Below, one piece after another: positions 43,913 to 55,700 of a DNA stretch of 64,000 nucleotides. The position numbers and the translations under genes are program-made. Each line of letters opens with the position of its first letter. The first letter of the stretch is position 1. Origin of the DNA: Rheinheimera hassiensis (GTDB lineage Bacteria > Pseudomonadota > Gammaproteobacteria > Enterobacterales > Alteromonadaceae); contig NZ_JAKUJZ010000001.1 in assembly GCF_022436675.1 (NCBI RefSeq), forward strand, positions 496,001 to 560,000, read 5' to 3'. The notes beneath the pieces are model-generated. The model made no database searches, was not told where the DNA came from, and worked only from the letters and a program-made list of their open reading frames with translations.

Positions 43913-45279
43913 AAAACGCCTCACCGTACCGTATTGCAGTAGTAGAGGACGACCCGGCACTGCTGGAGCTATTGCAAGAAGAGTTAACCAGCCATGGCTA
44001 TCAGATAGCAGCCTGTGACAGTGCCGAAGCCTTACTGACGCAACTGGAAGATTTAACGCCTGATCTGGTAATAAGCGATATCCGCCTGCCAGGTATTGAT
44101 GGTATGGCACTGTTGCAACGTTTGCGCCAGCAACCTAAACCACCGGCACTGCTTTTAATCACCGCTTTTGGCACCGTACGCCAGGCCGTGGCTGCCCTAA
44201 AACAGGGTGCCGATGACTTTCTTACCAAACCACTGGATTTAGAACATCTGCTGCTTAGTGTTGAGCGCTTACTGGCGCATAAGGCGCTGCAACAGGAAGT
44301 GCAACAATACCGCCAGAGCAGCCAGCAAGGGCCGGGTGGTATGATCGGCCAAAGCCGTGCCATGCGCCGTTTATACCAGCAAACTGAGCGCATAGCCAAA
44401 GCGCAGGGCGCAGTATTAATTCTGGGTGAAAGCGGCAGCGGTAAAGAGCTGGTAGCGCAGGCACTGCACCAGCAAAGTGACCGCGCCAGCAAGCCCTTTA
44501 TTGCGATAAATTGTGCCGGCATTCCGGCCGAACTGATGGAAAGTGAATTTTTCGGCCACGCCGCTGGCGCCTACACCGGTGCCAGAGGTAGCCGCGCCGG
44601 GCTATTTAAACAGGCCGATGGTGGCACTCTGTTGCTGGACGAAATAGCCGAAATGCCGCTGCTGTTGCAGGCCAAATTATTGCGCGTATTGCAGGAAGGC
44701 CGCATGCGGCCGGTGGGTGGCGATGACGAAGTAGCGGTTGATGTACGCATTATTGCCGCCACGCATCAGAATTTAGAACAGCTGGTTGAAGCCAGCCAGT
44801 TTCGCGCCGATTTATTCTTCCGGCTGGAAACCTTTACGCTGAATATACCGCCGCTGCGCGAGCGTGCCGACGATCTGGAGCTGCTGGCGCAGCATTTTCT
44901 GGCGCAGTTAAAGCAAAAACAACCGGCGAATGTACACAGTATCAGCAGCGATGCACTGGATTGTCTGTACCGTTATCCGTTTCCGGGCAACGTGCGCGAG
45001 CTGCAAAATGCGCTGGAGCGGGCTTATACCTTTGCCAGCAGCCATGAAATAACCCCCGACGACTTACCCGAGCGTATTGTCAGCTATCAGGGCAAACCGG
45101 CGGTGCCGCAGCAAGCCAGTGACACCAGCTGGCCCAGCCTGCAGCAGGTACAACACAACTATATGCGTCAGGTATTGCAGCATACCAATGGCAATAAGCA
45201 ACAAGCGGCAGAAATGCTCGGCATTACCCGCCGCACGCTGTATCGCTGGCTGGAAGAACAACAGGCCGGGCAACAATGA
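43909..45279 (+). CDS. Sigma-54-dependent NtrC-family response regulator
   Basis: A 456-residue activator with a receiver domain (phospho-acceptor Asp in PDLVISDIRLPG, ~53), an AAA+ domain with Walker A GESGSGKE, the GAYTGA form of the sigma-54-contacting loop, and FPGNVRELQNALERA. The C-terminal Fis-type helix-turn-helix is NKQQAAEMLGITRRTLYRWLEE. It activates sigma-54 promoters. The kinase upstream and the glycerate-kinase-like gene downstream overlap it by four bases each, so all three share one operon. Targets are not visible here. Confidence 0.93.
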   Translation: MKNASPYRIAVVEDDPALLELLQEELTSHGYQIAACDSAEALLTQLEDLTPDLVISDIRLPGIDGMALLQRLRQQPKPPALLLITAFGTVRQAVAALKQGADDFLTKPLDLEHLLLSVERLLAHKALQQEVQQYRQSSQQGPGGMIGQSRAMRRLYQQTERIAKAQGAVLILGESGSGKELVAQALHQQSDRASKPFIAINCAGIPAELMESEFFGHAAGAYTGARGSRAGLFKQADGGTLLLDEIAEMPLLLQAKLLRVLQEGRMRPVGGDDEVAVDVRIIAATHQNLEQLVEASQFRADLFFRLETFTLNIPPLRERADDLELLAQHFLAQLKQKQPANVHSISSDALDCLYRYPFPGNVRELQNALERAYTFASSHEITPDDLPERIVSYQGKPAVPQQASDTSWPSLQQVQHNYMRQVLQHTNGNKQQAAEMLGITRRTLYRWLEEQQAGQQ

Positions 45280-46103
45280 GCCAACTTAACGCATGTTTAC
45301 AACAGCTGCAGCTTAATACAGATGCAGAGCAGGCTTACCGGCAAATGCTGCAGCAACTCTTCAGCGCACTGCAGAATATGCCGCACCCGGTGGTTATCGG
45401 TATCAGCGGTGCTCAGGGTAGCGGCAAAAGTACGCTGGCCACTATGCTGACGCAGATGTTTAATGCAACAGGCTGCAGCGCTGCCGCCGTATCGCTGGAC
45501 GATTACTACCTGAGCAAAGCACAGCGCCGGCAACTGGCAGAAGATATTCACCCCCTGCTGGCACAACGCGGTGTACCGGGTACGCAAAATATTACGCAGG
45601 CACTGGCCGATGCCAGAGCGGTGATGGCCGGCGAGCCGGTAGCATTGCCGCAATTTGATAAAGCCCTGGATGAGCCTGCGGCTACCTTACCGGCACAAAC
45701 ACTGGATATTCTCATTGTTGAAGGCTGGTGCCTGGGTGTAACGGCGCAGGCTGAAGCAGAACTGACGACACCGGTTAACGAGTTGGAAGCACACGAGGAT
45801 AGCAGCGGCCGCTGGAGGCATTATGTAAACCAGCAACTGGCCTGGCCTTACGCAGAATATTGGCGGTTACTAGCACCACTGATTTGGCTACAGGCACCCA
45901 GCTGGGATTGCGTATGCCGCTGGCGTGCCAAGCAAGAGCAACAGCTGTGGCAAAGCCGTGGTAAAGGCATGACAGAAGCCGAACTGGCGCGGTTTATGTT
46001 GCCGTTTCAGCGCTTAACCCAAGCCAGCTGGCAGCAGCTACCCAGCACTGCCGATCATATTATCCGGTTAGATCAGCAACAACAGCCTTTGTTGGTGGTG
46101 TGA
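45276..46103 (+). CDS. D-glycerate-3-kinase/uridine-kinase-like P-loop kinase
   Basis: A 275-residue kinase with Walker A GISGAQGSGKSTLATML (~43-57), SLDDYYLSKAQRR, the acidic LIVEGWCLGV (~148) and a C-terminal arginine-rich lid (RWRAKQEQQLWQSRGKGMTEAEL). This is the pattern of plant-type D-glycerate 3-kinase and its bacterial and yeast (Tda10) homologues. It likely phosphorylates glycerate or a similar small molecule. Its coding overlap with the two-component regulator suggests that the regulator responds to the same metabolism, which is unusual. Confidence 0.75.
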   Translation: MSQLNACLQQLQLNTDAEQAYRQMLQQLFSALQNMPHPVVIGISGAQGSGKSTLATMLTQMFNATGCSAAAVSLDDYYLSKAQRRQLAEDIHPLLAQRGVPGTQNITQALADARAVMAGEPVALPQFDKALDEPAATLPAQTLDILIVEGWCLGVTAQAEAELTTPVNELEAHEDSSGRWRHYVNQQLAWPYAEYWRLLAPLIWLQAPSWDCVCRWRAKQEQQLWQSRGKGMTEAELARFMLPFQRLTQASWQQLPSTADHIIRLDQQQQPLLVV

Positions 46104-46112
46104 ATTATCAGG

Positions 46113-46214
46113 CTACAGCATTAGTAGTGGCACTGGCCCGGATTGCCAGGCCCGCTGCTCCACGCTGATCACTTCTACCGGACAAGCCTGCGCGGCCTGC
46201 TGGTGGTTCTGCTC
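46113..46214 (-). pseudogene. Possible remnant of a small ferredoxin gene (C-terminal end)
   Basis: On the minus strand, 34 codons reading AAQACPVEVISVEQRAW end at TAG (46113-46115). This resembles the C-terminal cysteine motif (ACPVEVISVE) of small 3Fe-4S/4Fe-4S ferredoxins. Upstream there is a stop (TGA) two codons before and no further ferredoxin motif, so it would be a truncated fossil. The match is short and could be chance. Confidence 0.35.
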
Positions 46215-46230
46215 ATTTCAGGTGATTGCC

Positions 46231-46275
46231 AACAACCGGAAGTCGATTAAATCTCAAACAAAATCCGGTTGTTTT
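46231..46275 (+). terminator. Terminator-like hairpin after the glycerate-kinase-like gene
   Basis: AACAACCGGA (46231-46240) is a perfect inverted repeat of TCCGGTTGTT (46264-46273), with a 23-base loop and four T residues (46272-46275). The loop is long for an intrinsic terminator, but the stem is strong. It can end the kinase operon and shield it from the RHS/immunity genes that run in the other direction. Confidence 0.5.
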
Positions 46276-46322
46276 ATCCACCCCAACCATGCGAACGGTA
46301 TGAACGGGACATCACACAAAAG

Positions 46323-46787
46323 TTAACCTTGTATTACATTACCTGCAACCAGCCTTATTTGATCAGAACTTTCGCAATACGCTATAAAGTCTTGAGTAGT
46401 CTCTGGGGGAGGACTGTCAAAACTCACGTAACCAAACTTACCACCAACTAATTTGGAGAGTCTTTTGAGCCAAGCTTCCCTATCACCATCTTCAACCGCA
46501 ATACCAGCTATTAATCCTCCGTCTGCTGTATAGAAAACCATCGCGTTTTTTACTTCAGCGCTATCAGTGGCACCCCAATATAATGAGTACGACTCATTTT
46601 TATTATCGTCCAATACAACCATTAAATCATAAATATCATCATAGACATGCTCAGGTTCATCATCATATTCTGGATAGGGATAATCTTCTGCTGAAGTATC
46701 CCTATTGGGAAGAAGTTTATCTAAAAACTCCAAAACCAACTTTTTGGATCTTTCTTTGCAAAGGATGTAGATCTCTATAATTTCCAT
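46323..46787 (-). CDS. Putative immunity protein for the RHS toxin
   Basis: A 154-residue acidic, cytoplasmic protein starting nine bases after the RHS stop, with GGGGCGG just before its ATG. It is rich in Asp, Glu and Tyr (AEDYPYPEYDDEPEHVYDDIYD, ~33-54) and contains GYVSFDSPPPETTQDFIAYCES near the end. Immediate placement behind an RHS tip, small size and net negative charge fit an immunity protein that neutralises a nuclease-like toxin. No named immunity family was recognised. The DNA is lower in G+C than the RHS core, as is usual for exchanged toxin/immunity cassettes. Confidence 0.7.
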   Translation of the reverse strand: MEIIEIYILCKERSKKLVLEFLDKLLPNRDTSAEDYPYPEYDDEPEHVYDDIYDLMVVLDDNKNESYSLYWGATDSAEVKNAMVFYTADGGLIAGIAVEDGDREAWLKRLSKLVGGKFGYVSFDSPPPETTQDFIAYCESSDQIRLVAGNVIQG

Positions 46788-46796
46788 TTCCGCCCC

Positions 46797-49700
46797 TTAT
46801 CTTGCTTTTCCAGCACTAACAAATTGGCCACTCATCGTTTCGTAATAGTAATATTTAGTACCTTGAAGATTTGATTCGAAATAATTGACCCGCGTTGATT
46901 TACCATTGAAAGGCTTCATCATGGTTCCCAGATTGGTTCCAGTTTCACGAATATGCCCAACAACATTATTGAACTGCTGCCTTAATGCCTCCGCATCTCC
47001 TTGCTGCCATTTTGGAAGCCCTAGCTCAGCCCCATGGCGTGAATAGGAATGTTGAAATGCTTTGCGCTGAGCTTTTGTCATATCAGCCCAAGGAACTGTA
47101 TGACCGATGCGTAAATGACCAAGAGCTTTCTGTGCACTGTTTGCAACACTTTCTGATGCATTTCTGAGATGCTTAGCCTCCTTCATAGCCTTAGAAGCAG
47201 CATCGCCATAGAAAGGAAATAAACCCACACCTGCAGCGGTTATATTGAGTAATGAGGGATCTAATACAGCTTCTACAATACCCTTAATATCCCCGACAAT
47301 TGGAGTAAAATCCGTAATTGTCGACAGTGGATATTCTTCCCGAACAATTCCTCCTATATCTACATTTTGAGTATTCTTCCGCTGGCCGCTCGTATAATTA
47401 CATCCAGAACTATCCGCTCTCCCACACCCTCCGCTTTGCCTACCAATATCCGTCGCCGGAGTCTGCGGACTAACTTGCGCCTGTTGCGCGGTCGGAGCAC
47501 CATTGCCTCCACCTTGGAATGTGCCGCTAAACGTTACATTACCACCGACCCCGGTGATGTTGTCGCCGATAATATCTGACTCTTTTATATCACGATCTAT
47601 CCGGCTGCCGGTTATCCTGGCATATCCTGTAGGGTCTGTACCAGAAAGTGGGTTATTAATGATATACGAATACGGGTTTAAGCTCTGGCTGTTTGCTGCA
47701 TCCTGTATTAACGGGTCAACAGAGAGGAACCTGCCAAGGTTGTAATCATACGCCCGCCCGTTCATATGAATTAACTCTACTTCATCCAAATGCCGATGGT
47801 CGGTAAAGCCATTACGGCTTAATGCAAGGTTTTGCAGCCTGGGTGGTGTAAGGGTGTTGCCATCTGCCGCTCTGGGTTTACCAAAGGCATCAAACATCCG
47901 CCTGTCCGTGACCTGCCCGTTATGGTCGGTATAGGTTAACGTACTGCCTAAACGGTCTTTATGCGTATAACGTATCTGGTGCTGGTTGGTCGCATCGTAT
48001 TTAATAATAGCAATATCACTTAGGTAAATGCGCCAGTTGCCGTTGCTTTCTTCTTCGTACAGTTTGTCTATTTCATAGGTGGTTATGCCGCTGCGCGTTT
48101 CTTTTAACCGCTCTAAGTTAGCACCATAGGTAAAGGCGAAGCTGTTGCTGCCTCGGGTGATTTGCGTGGGTTGTTTAAAGCTGTTGTAACTGATACTTAA
48201 GCCGTCACCGCTAAGCAGGTTACCCTGATTGTCATAGCTGAAATTTACCGTGCTGTTATTGAGCTTAACTACCTGACGCACCGCATTGGCACCGGCATTG
48301 CCGCCTAAGCTTTTTTGCGCATTGCCGTATCGGTAGGTGTTGGCGTAGTCGCTCTTTTGTTGCAGGTTACCTACGGCGTCATAGTCGTAACTTATTGGCA
48401 CCGTATAACCCATATTGCTGTAGGTGCTGTTGGTTAAACGGTGCAGTGCGTCGTAGTCGTAGCTTTCTGTCGCGCCGGTGACATGGTTGTGCACCTGGCG
48501 GATATTGCCATATACATCATACTGCTGGCATTCCACATCATGCACCCGTGTACCACCACGCCAGGCCGTTAAACTCTGTACCCAACCCGTTTCGCTGTCG
48601 TACTGGTTATCCTGTGCGGTACCATTGCCCAGGCTGGCGCTCAGTGTGTTACCAAAGCCGTCCTGGCTGGTTATTGTGCGATACACATAACCACTGGCCA
48701 GGTTGCTTACCTGCTGCAAATAGCCGCTGGCGGTATAGCCGTATTGCACTGTCAGGCCATTGGGGTAACGCAGGCCCGTCGGTTGCCCGGTGCTGTTATC
48801 GTAGAAGTAGCGTGTGGTAAAGCCTTTACCATCCAGCGCTAGCATATTACTCACCAGTTGGCCACTGCCGTCATAGCCAAAGGTGCGCGTTATGCCATTG
48901 GCGCTTTCCTGATACGGCAGGCCTTTAAACGCCGTGTCGTAGCTAAAGGCGGCACTGTCTTTTACTGTACTGCCGCTGTAGCTGGTGCGCGTGGTCTGGC
49001 GGCCCAGTACGTCATAGTCAAACCTTATGGCCAGGCCATTGGCATCGGTTTCCTGCTCCAGCTCGCCAAAACCGTTGTATTGGTAGCTGCTGTTGCCCTG
49101 GTTCGGGTCAATAACGCTTAGCTTCTGCCCCAGCGCATTGTAACTGGCCGTTAACTGCACGCCGTTGGCGTCCTGCAGTACTATCGGCAACCCCTGGCCA
49201 TTGTAGCGATAATACGTATGGCCGCCGTTGGCGTCTTCAGTGTGCAGCAGTTTGTTCAGGCTGTTATAGCTGCGACGCATTTGCAGGCTGCTGTTGGCGG
49301 TAATGTCGGTATTAAGGCCACTGTAGTGATATTCAATACCCAGCCCACCCGGTAACAGCTTGCTACCGGGCCGGCCCAAAATATCATAATCAGCAAACAG
49401 GGTTTCGCCACCGGCACTGCCTGCCTGATACGGCCCGCTCTGGCGTACCACTAAACCACGGTGGTTATATTCGGTATCCTGGTTTATCCAGTCACCGGCA
49501 AAGCCCTTAATACTCTTGCGCAGCGCACGGCCCAACTGGTCATAATAGCTGCGCTGTTGTGGCATACCGGCCTGGGTAACTACCTGCATCCACACAGCGC
49601 CGGCAGGTGCATTACTGTCATGCGTTGCGCTGTCATACCAGCTGTATTGTGCAGCCTGGCCGGTGCGCTGCATGCTGGCGGCGCGGCCCAAAGCGTCGTA

Positions 49701-52700
49701 TGTCATAGTGGTGGTTACGCCGTTGGCGTCAATCTGGCTGGCCGGCTGGCCAGTGGCAGCATCGGTATGCAGATAGCTGGTATGGTTTAATGCGTTGGTC
49801 AGTTTAAACGGGAAATAACCATCTGCTACTTCGGTGGTACCGTTTTTGCTATAGCGAATTTGCTCTGTCCGGCTTTGCGAATTCCATACACCACCAGCAT
49901 TCATTACTTCAGCCGTGCGTGTTACCGACAGTGGCAGGCCGTAGTCGTTAAAGCTGGTTACCACACTTTGGCTACGGCTGTTGTCGCTGCTGCTCAGCGC
50001 CACCTGCTGTGGTGCACCAGACAGATGCCAGTCGCTATAGCTGGTTTTTACCCAACTTGCGCTGTCTAGTGCTGAATCATAGCTCAGCACTGTGCCCTGC
50101 TGCTGTACCGGTATACTGTGCCGGGTTTGGCTTTGTAAACGGTGTGGCCACCAGGGGCTGGTTTGCGACACATACGTTGCTTCCGTTTGTGAGGCGTACA
50201 CACCGCTATCATCTGTTATTGTCTGGCTGCTTTGCAGCACATTACCAAACGCATCTATACTGCTCGTGCGGCTGCGCTGGTGGCTGTACTGCTGTTTGCT
50301 ATGTAAGTCATACGTATAGTTGTCGGATCCCGCCAGATATAGGCTAACAATAGCACCGGCAGGGCAGCTGAGATCGGTTTCGTCTGTTTCAGGCCGGTAC
50401 TGGCTGGTACAACTGGTACCCATAGCACTGGCATGAGCAGGGTTCTGCTGCCAGTTATATACCTGCACCGACAGTGCATTAGCTGCCTGCGTGGCCTGCG
50501 CTGCGTCATAACCAAATGCCGGATACGCAGAGGGGTAATCGGTGCCTGCAAAACTGAACTGGCCACGCACCTGGCCGGTAAACGGAAATTTCTGTCTAAA
50601 ATCAGTATGGTTGATAAGCCCGGTATTACTATCCTCTGTGACAATGGCACGAAACCCTCTGAATCCCCGCCCCTGTGTATGGTACATCGCGCCACGATAA
50701 GCGTAACGTGTGTGGCTCATGCCGCCTAAACCGTCACTGCTGCTGAATTGGGCTACAGCAAACATACTGGAAGCAAAATGAAAATGCTGACCATCTTCAA
50801 CGTAGCTACGATCGGGCAGGTAGAACGCCAAAGATGAGTTTTGAGCGGAGATGTCAGCGCTATCAAGGCTTAACGCTGTGTTTCGCAGCGTGGCTTTGGC
50901 GGTGGAAAGCGGTAGATAATCCCACTGATGTACCACGTTAAAGCCATCCTGCACCGCTTTTAATACGTCAGGTTGGGCATAAGGTGCAGCGCCTGTGGCA
51001 CTGCCCCGGTTACGGTTAATATATAGCCCGTATTGGTGGCCAAACGGCGCCATTGCCCCGTTGACAGAGTCGATATGTGTTTCAGGAAAGCGCGGGCCAT
51101 AAGCAAACACCATATCGGTTAGCCCTTTGCCAAAAGCATCAGTGGCAAAGTTCTCTGTAGCAGAGCCATAGATATCGGTCAGTTGTTCGGTAGCAGTAAT
51201 ATTGCCGCCCGCCGTTACATCAAACTTCAGCGCGGTAAAGCGATATACACTGTCATCAAACTGGTCAGTCGGTAACGGTGAGGTATTAGATGAACCCGGT
51301 TGCATTCTCACAGGCAGGTACATTTCATCACCACACACTTCTTTGTCCTGAACGCCAGCGTTGGTGGCTTCTTTTACCATAGTGCAGGCAACAGCAACCC
51401 GGCTACCAGGAATTAGCAGTTCGGCTTTACCATCACTGTCAATGTCCATCACGCGAAAGCTACTTAAATATTGAGGGTAGGCCGTAACCGTCCACTCCCC
51501 GTTAATATGGGTTCTATAGCGTCGTACTGCTACCGTGACGCCCAGGTCAATCAAATCAGAGAACTGTCCACCACCTTTGTTCAACCGCAACTGAACAGTA
51601 AAGTTATCATCTGCCCAGCCTAGCCAATCCGCTAAACCATCGCCGTTTACATCTAAAAAGTAGCTAAAGTACCTCGGCACCGCAGCGTTACCAAAAGGTA
51701 TAAATGCTTGGGGGATAAACTGTGTAATGGTTAAAGTAGAACGGTTCAGTAAAAATTTTCTGACTAATGGGATTGGTGAAACACTACCATGATCAAAAGT
51801 ATAGGTGCCGGCTTCTGCCAGATCTGGCAGCCCGTTGCCATCAATATCGCCAATAAACTGTACTGAAGATGTTTCTACCCGTAAAGAGCCCTGAATCGCT
51901 GTTTCAAAAGTATAAAGCAATACTTTATTCGCCTCGCTGTAAGGCATAGCAACATTGCCCGAATGGCTATATAGCTGCAGTTGCGGATGACCACTGTTGT
52001 AACGATAAATTACAATATCTTGCCAGCCATCACCGTTAAAATCAGCAATATGCCGAACATGATCCTGATAACGGGCAAAAGCCTGCTTGCTTTGCAAATT
52101 AATATTGGTGTTAACTATCGTTTGTTGCATTGACGGCTGAGTCAGCAGTAGCCGTAACTTACCGGCGTTAACATCCCAGCCATCGGTCAGGCCATTGTTA
52201 TCAAAATCACCCTCTACACACTCCATACGTAACGTAAAAGGGTTTTTCTGGCAGTTGTTCAGCGCAAAACTATGCTCGCCAGTTACTATGCCCTCGGCCG
52301 ATACAAAATGGCCCGGCCAGTCCCTTACCCCATCACCGTTAATATCACCATGCGGCACCAACGTATCCACCGTACGATGCTGCTGGTAAACCGGTACACC
52401 ATCAAACTTTAGTTGTTCCAACTGGTACTGTATCGGCGTATCTTGCCAGCTGAACTCTGTAGGCTCGTAGCAAACAGGCTGCGCCTGCTGGTAACCACAT
52501 TGCTGAACAGACTGCAGCAGGCTACGGCTGGATGCGCCGCTGGCTTTATAGGCCAACGAAAACTGCTGTGTCATATCGCCGCCAACATAGCTGCTAATAG
52601 TCTTTAGCCGCTGGGTTTGCATAGATAACCCGGTTGCCAGATACGACTGGCTGATATCAGGCCGGCTTTCATAAGTAAAACGTACAGAGCGATCGCCCTG

Positions 52701-55700
52701 GACAGAAGCAGAACTTCCTGTGTAATAAATACTGTTTAATAACACCTCGCCGCTGCCCAAATCATCATAGTTATAATGAATAGCATTCTTGCCGGTTGCA
52801 TCCAGGATGTGGTCCACTAGCCAGCTAAACGCTTCGCTGCGGCCACTATGAATAACTTTAGCGATATTAGTTGCAGAACCGAAATACGCGGTACGGCCAT
52901 TCGGGTAGTCAACTTTAAAGTAAGTGCTGCTCTCGTTCAGGCTGCCGCCGAGCTGGGTGACACGGCTGAATTGGTCAATTTCGGTGCGGTACTGGCTGTT
53001 AACCGCACCATAACTGCCGCTTACTGCCATCAGACGCTGACCATTCAAACATAATCTGTCTGTAGCGGTATAGCTTACGTTAGCGGTAACACCATCCTGA
53101 GCCACTGTTGCTGCACAGCGGGATATAGCCTCACCAGCGGCCAAACCAAAACCAACCCCCATAACGCCATTACCCTGCTGTGAATGGTAGTTAATAATTA
53201 CCTCTGGCTGCATTGCTGCCCGTCCAGGCGGCAATGGCATAGCAAGCCGGTAACTGGCCTGGCCACCGCTGACACCGGCCTCGGCCCGGATAGCACCAAT
53301 ATCAGGCTTTAACGGTGTATAGGTATCATTGGAGATATTACCCAGTAACGGTTGGTCAAAAGACTTTCTTACCCAATCGGGTACAGCAATCACGGTATGG
53401 GTTACCGGGCTGCTGTAAGGCGAACAAGCCCAGGCAAAGCCATTACAGGCTTTAACGGCAATTTCCCAGTTGCCCACAGCAAGGTTTGAGATCGCCGCAG
53501 TTTCTATCGCCACATCTGCCGCGGCGGGTAGCCAGTCTCCGCCTCCCTGGCGTTTAAATACCTGAAAATAGGTGGCCTTATTATCTGCCGCCAACCAATT
53601 TAACAGTAAGGCTCCGTCGCTTGAATCAGGCAATTGCAAACCGGTAGGTGCCAGAGGTGCACTGCGCACTGCCGCCGCGCTGCTGGCCGGCGAATAGCTG
53701 CTACACGCCCAATTGTATCCGTTACATAACCGCATTCTGAACTGCCATTGCCCATCGGTAAGGTTCACTGGCGGTATCCCTGTGCCGCTATGGTTGCCAC
53801 CTATTGCAGTCCAGCTGCCGTTGTTGACCCGGCCTTGCAGCAATACATAATAAACAGGCTTCGCCAATACGCCCCAGTTGATAGCAAGTTTACCCAGCCC
53901 GGTTGTATTATGCGAAGGGACACCGGGCGTAGTAGGGATTGCTGCCACAATGGTTGCAGAAGAGGTTCGGTAAGTACTACAACCGGAAAAACCCGCTTCG
54001 TCATTACAAGCCCGTACCCGGAATGTATAACTGCCATCCGCGCCTATTGCAACGGCATTGCTTAGTAGCGGACCATCATATAAATGTGTAAGGCCTCCCC
54101 CTGCTGCCACTTGCTCAAGTTCATAACGATCTACTCTGCCACTGGCCTGCCCCCAGCTAATGTTAAACGCAGCGGATGTACTGGTTGTAGGGACACCAGA
54201 AAACACCCCAGGCATGCCAGGCGCAATAGCAACTATAACGCTGGCAGACGCCGTTTCGCCGCTGCAACTGGTAAAGCTTTGCTCGGTATTACATGCCATT
54301 ACCCGAAAGGAATAACGGCCATCTGCATTCACGTTAACATTTGTATTCAACACATTGCCGCTAAATACATTCTGCCATGTTCCGCCATTAAACTGCTGCT
54401 GCAGCCTGTACTCATCTGCATTACCAGACGGTTCGGCCAGCCAGCTTATACTCAAACTGGCACTGCTACTGTTCGCCGGCACCGTTATTCCTGCTGGCAC
54501 CGCAGGTTTAGCAGCCGCCAGCGCAGTAGTAGATGTGCGGTAGGTACTACAGTCTTCACTACCTGCCAGCGTATTACATGCCCGCACCTGAAACCGGTAG
54601 CTGCCATCCGTTAAACCTGTTGCTGTAGCTGCTCTGGCCGTACCGCTATATACCGGCTGCCAGCTCCCACTGCCCAACTGCTGAAATAACTGATAACGGT
54701 GTACTGTACCGGTGGCTACACCCCAGGATACGGCCAACGAGCGGTTATCTGAGGTCGCCGGCATCGCGATAGAGGCCGGTATGCCCGGTACAGTCAGCAC
54801 CTGCACCGTATGCGGCAGGCCATAAGGCTTACAGTTATCTGTACCACCATCAATCTGTATACAACTGCGCATGGCATAGTTATAGGTGCCATCCGGCCGG
54901 TTTAAGGTGAGAGTTTTACCGTCTAATGTCGGGCTGAATGTGGCGATTAATACGTTGTTCTCTACCACATTAACATAGTTCGCAGGCCCCGGTTGTGCCC
55001 AGGTTAAGCTTATCGCCCCTCGGGATGTGGTGGCGCCGGTAATATTTGGCGCTTGTGCCAGCGAAATAACTTTCGTTGCTGACCAGCCACTGCAGCCACC
55101 GGCATTACAAGCCCGCACCCGGAACGAATAACTGCCTAACTCATAATTTAGTAACGATGCCGAGGTTTGGTTAGCCCTCACTTTATTTGTCCAGGTGCTG
55201 CCAATTAACTGCTCAAGCTCATAACGCGTAGCCGTAGCGACCGCATTCCATGCCACGCTAAGATTGCCTGTATAACTGTACGTTGTCTGGCTAATATTCG
55301 AGGTAATGCCTGGTGCGCTGGCAGGTGGATAAGTAACCTGCACTGTTGCTGTAGCACTATAACCTGAGCAATTACCGCCAATACAAGCCCTCACCCTATA
55401 AGCATAGGTGCCATCCGCTTTACCGGTATAAGCTTTACTCCGATCAGCAGAGTTTTGTACTTCAAGCCAACCTCCGGTATTTATTTGTTCTTCAAGGTGA
55501 TAGCTACTTGCACCAGTAACAGCATCCCAGCTGACACTATAAGTGCCATTATTACTTAATGAGGGTGCTGTAGGTTTGGCAGGTGGCGGTATGGTTACAG
55601 ATACAACAACTGAAATAGTGTCATGCTTAGTAGTTTCCCTTACCCACTCGCTAATTTGATTATTAAAATAACGTCTGGTTATCCACAATTCATAGCTATA

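Noticed and set aside
43909-44522. Leftward open frames within the response regulator gene
   Set aside because: These are mirror frames of a conserved gene in high-GC-third-position DNA, without motifs.
53748-54614. Long plus-strand open frames antisense to the RHS gene
   Set aside because: They mirror the repetitive FN3 region on the other strand, lack ribosome sites and have no coding motifs.
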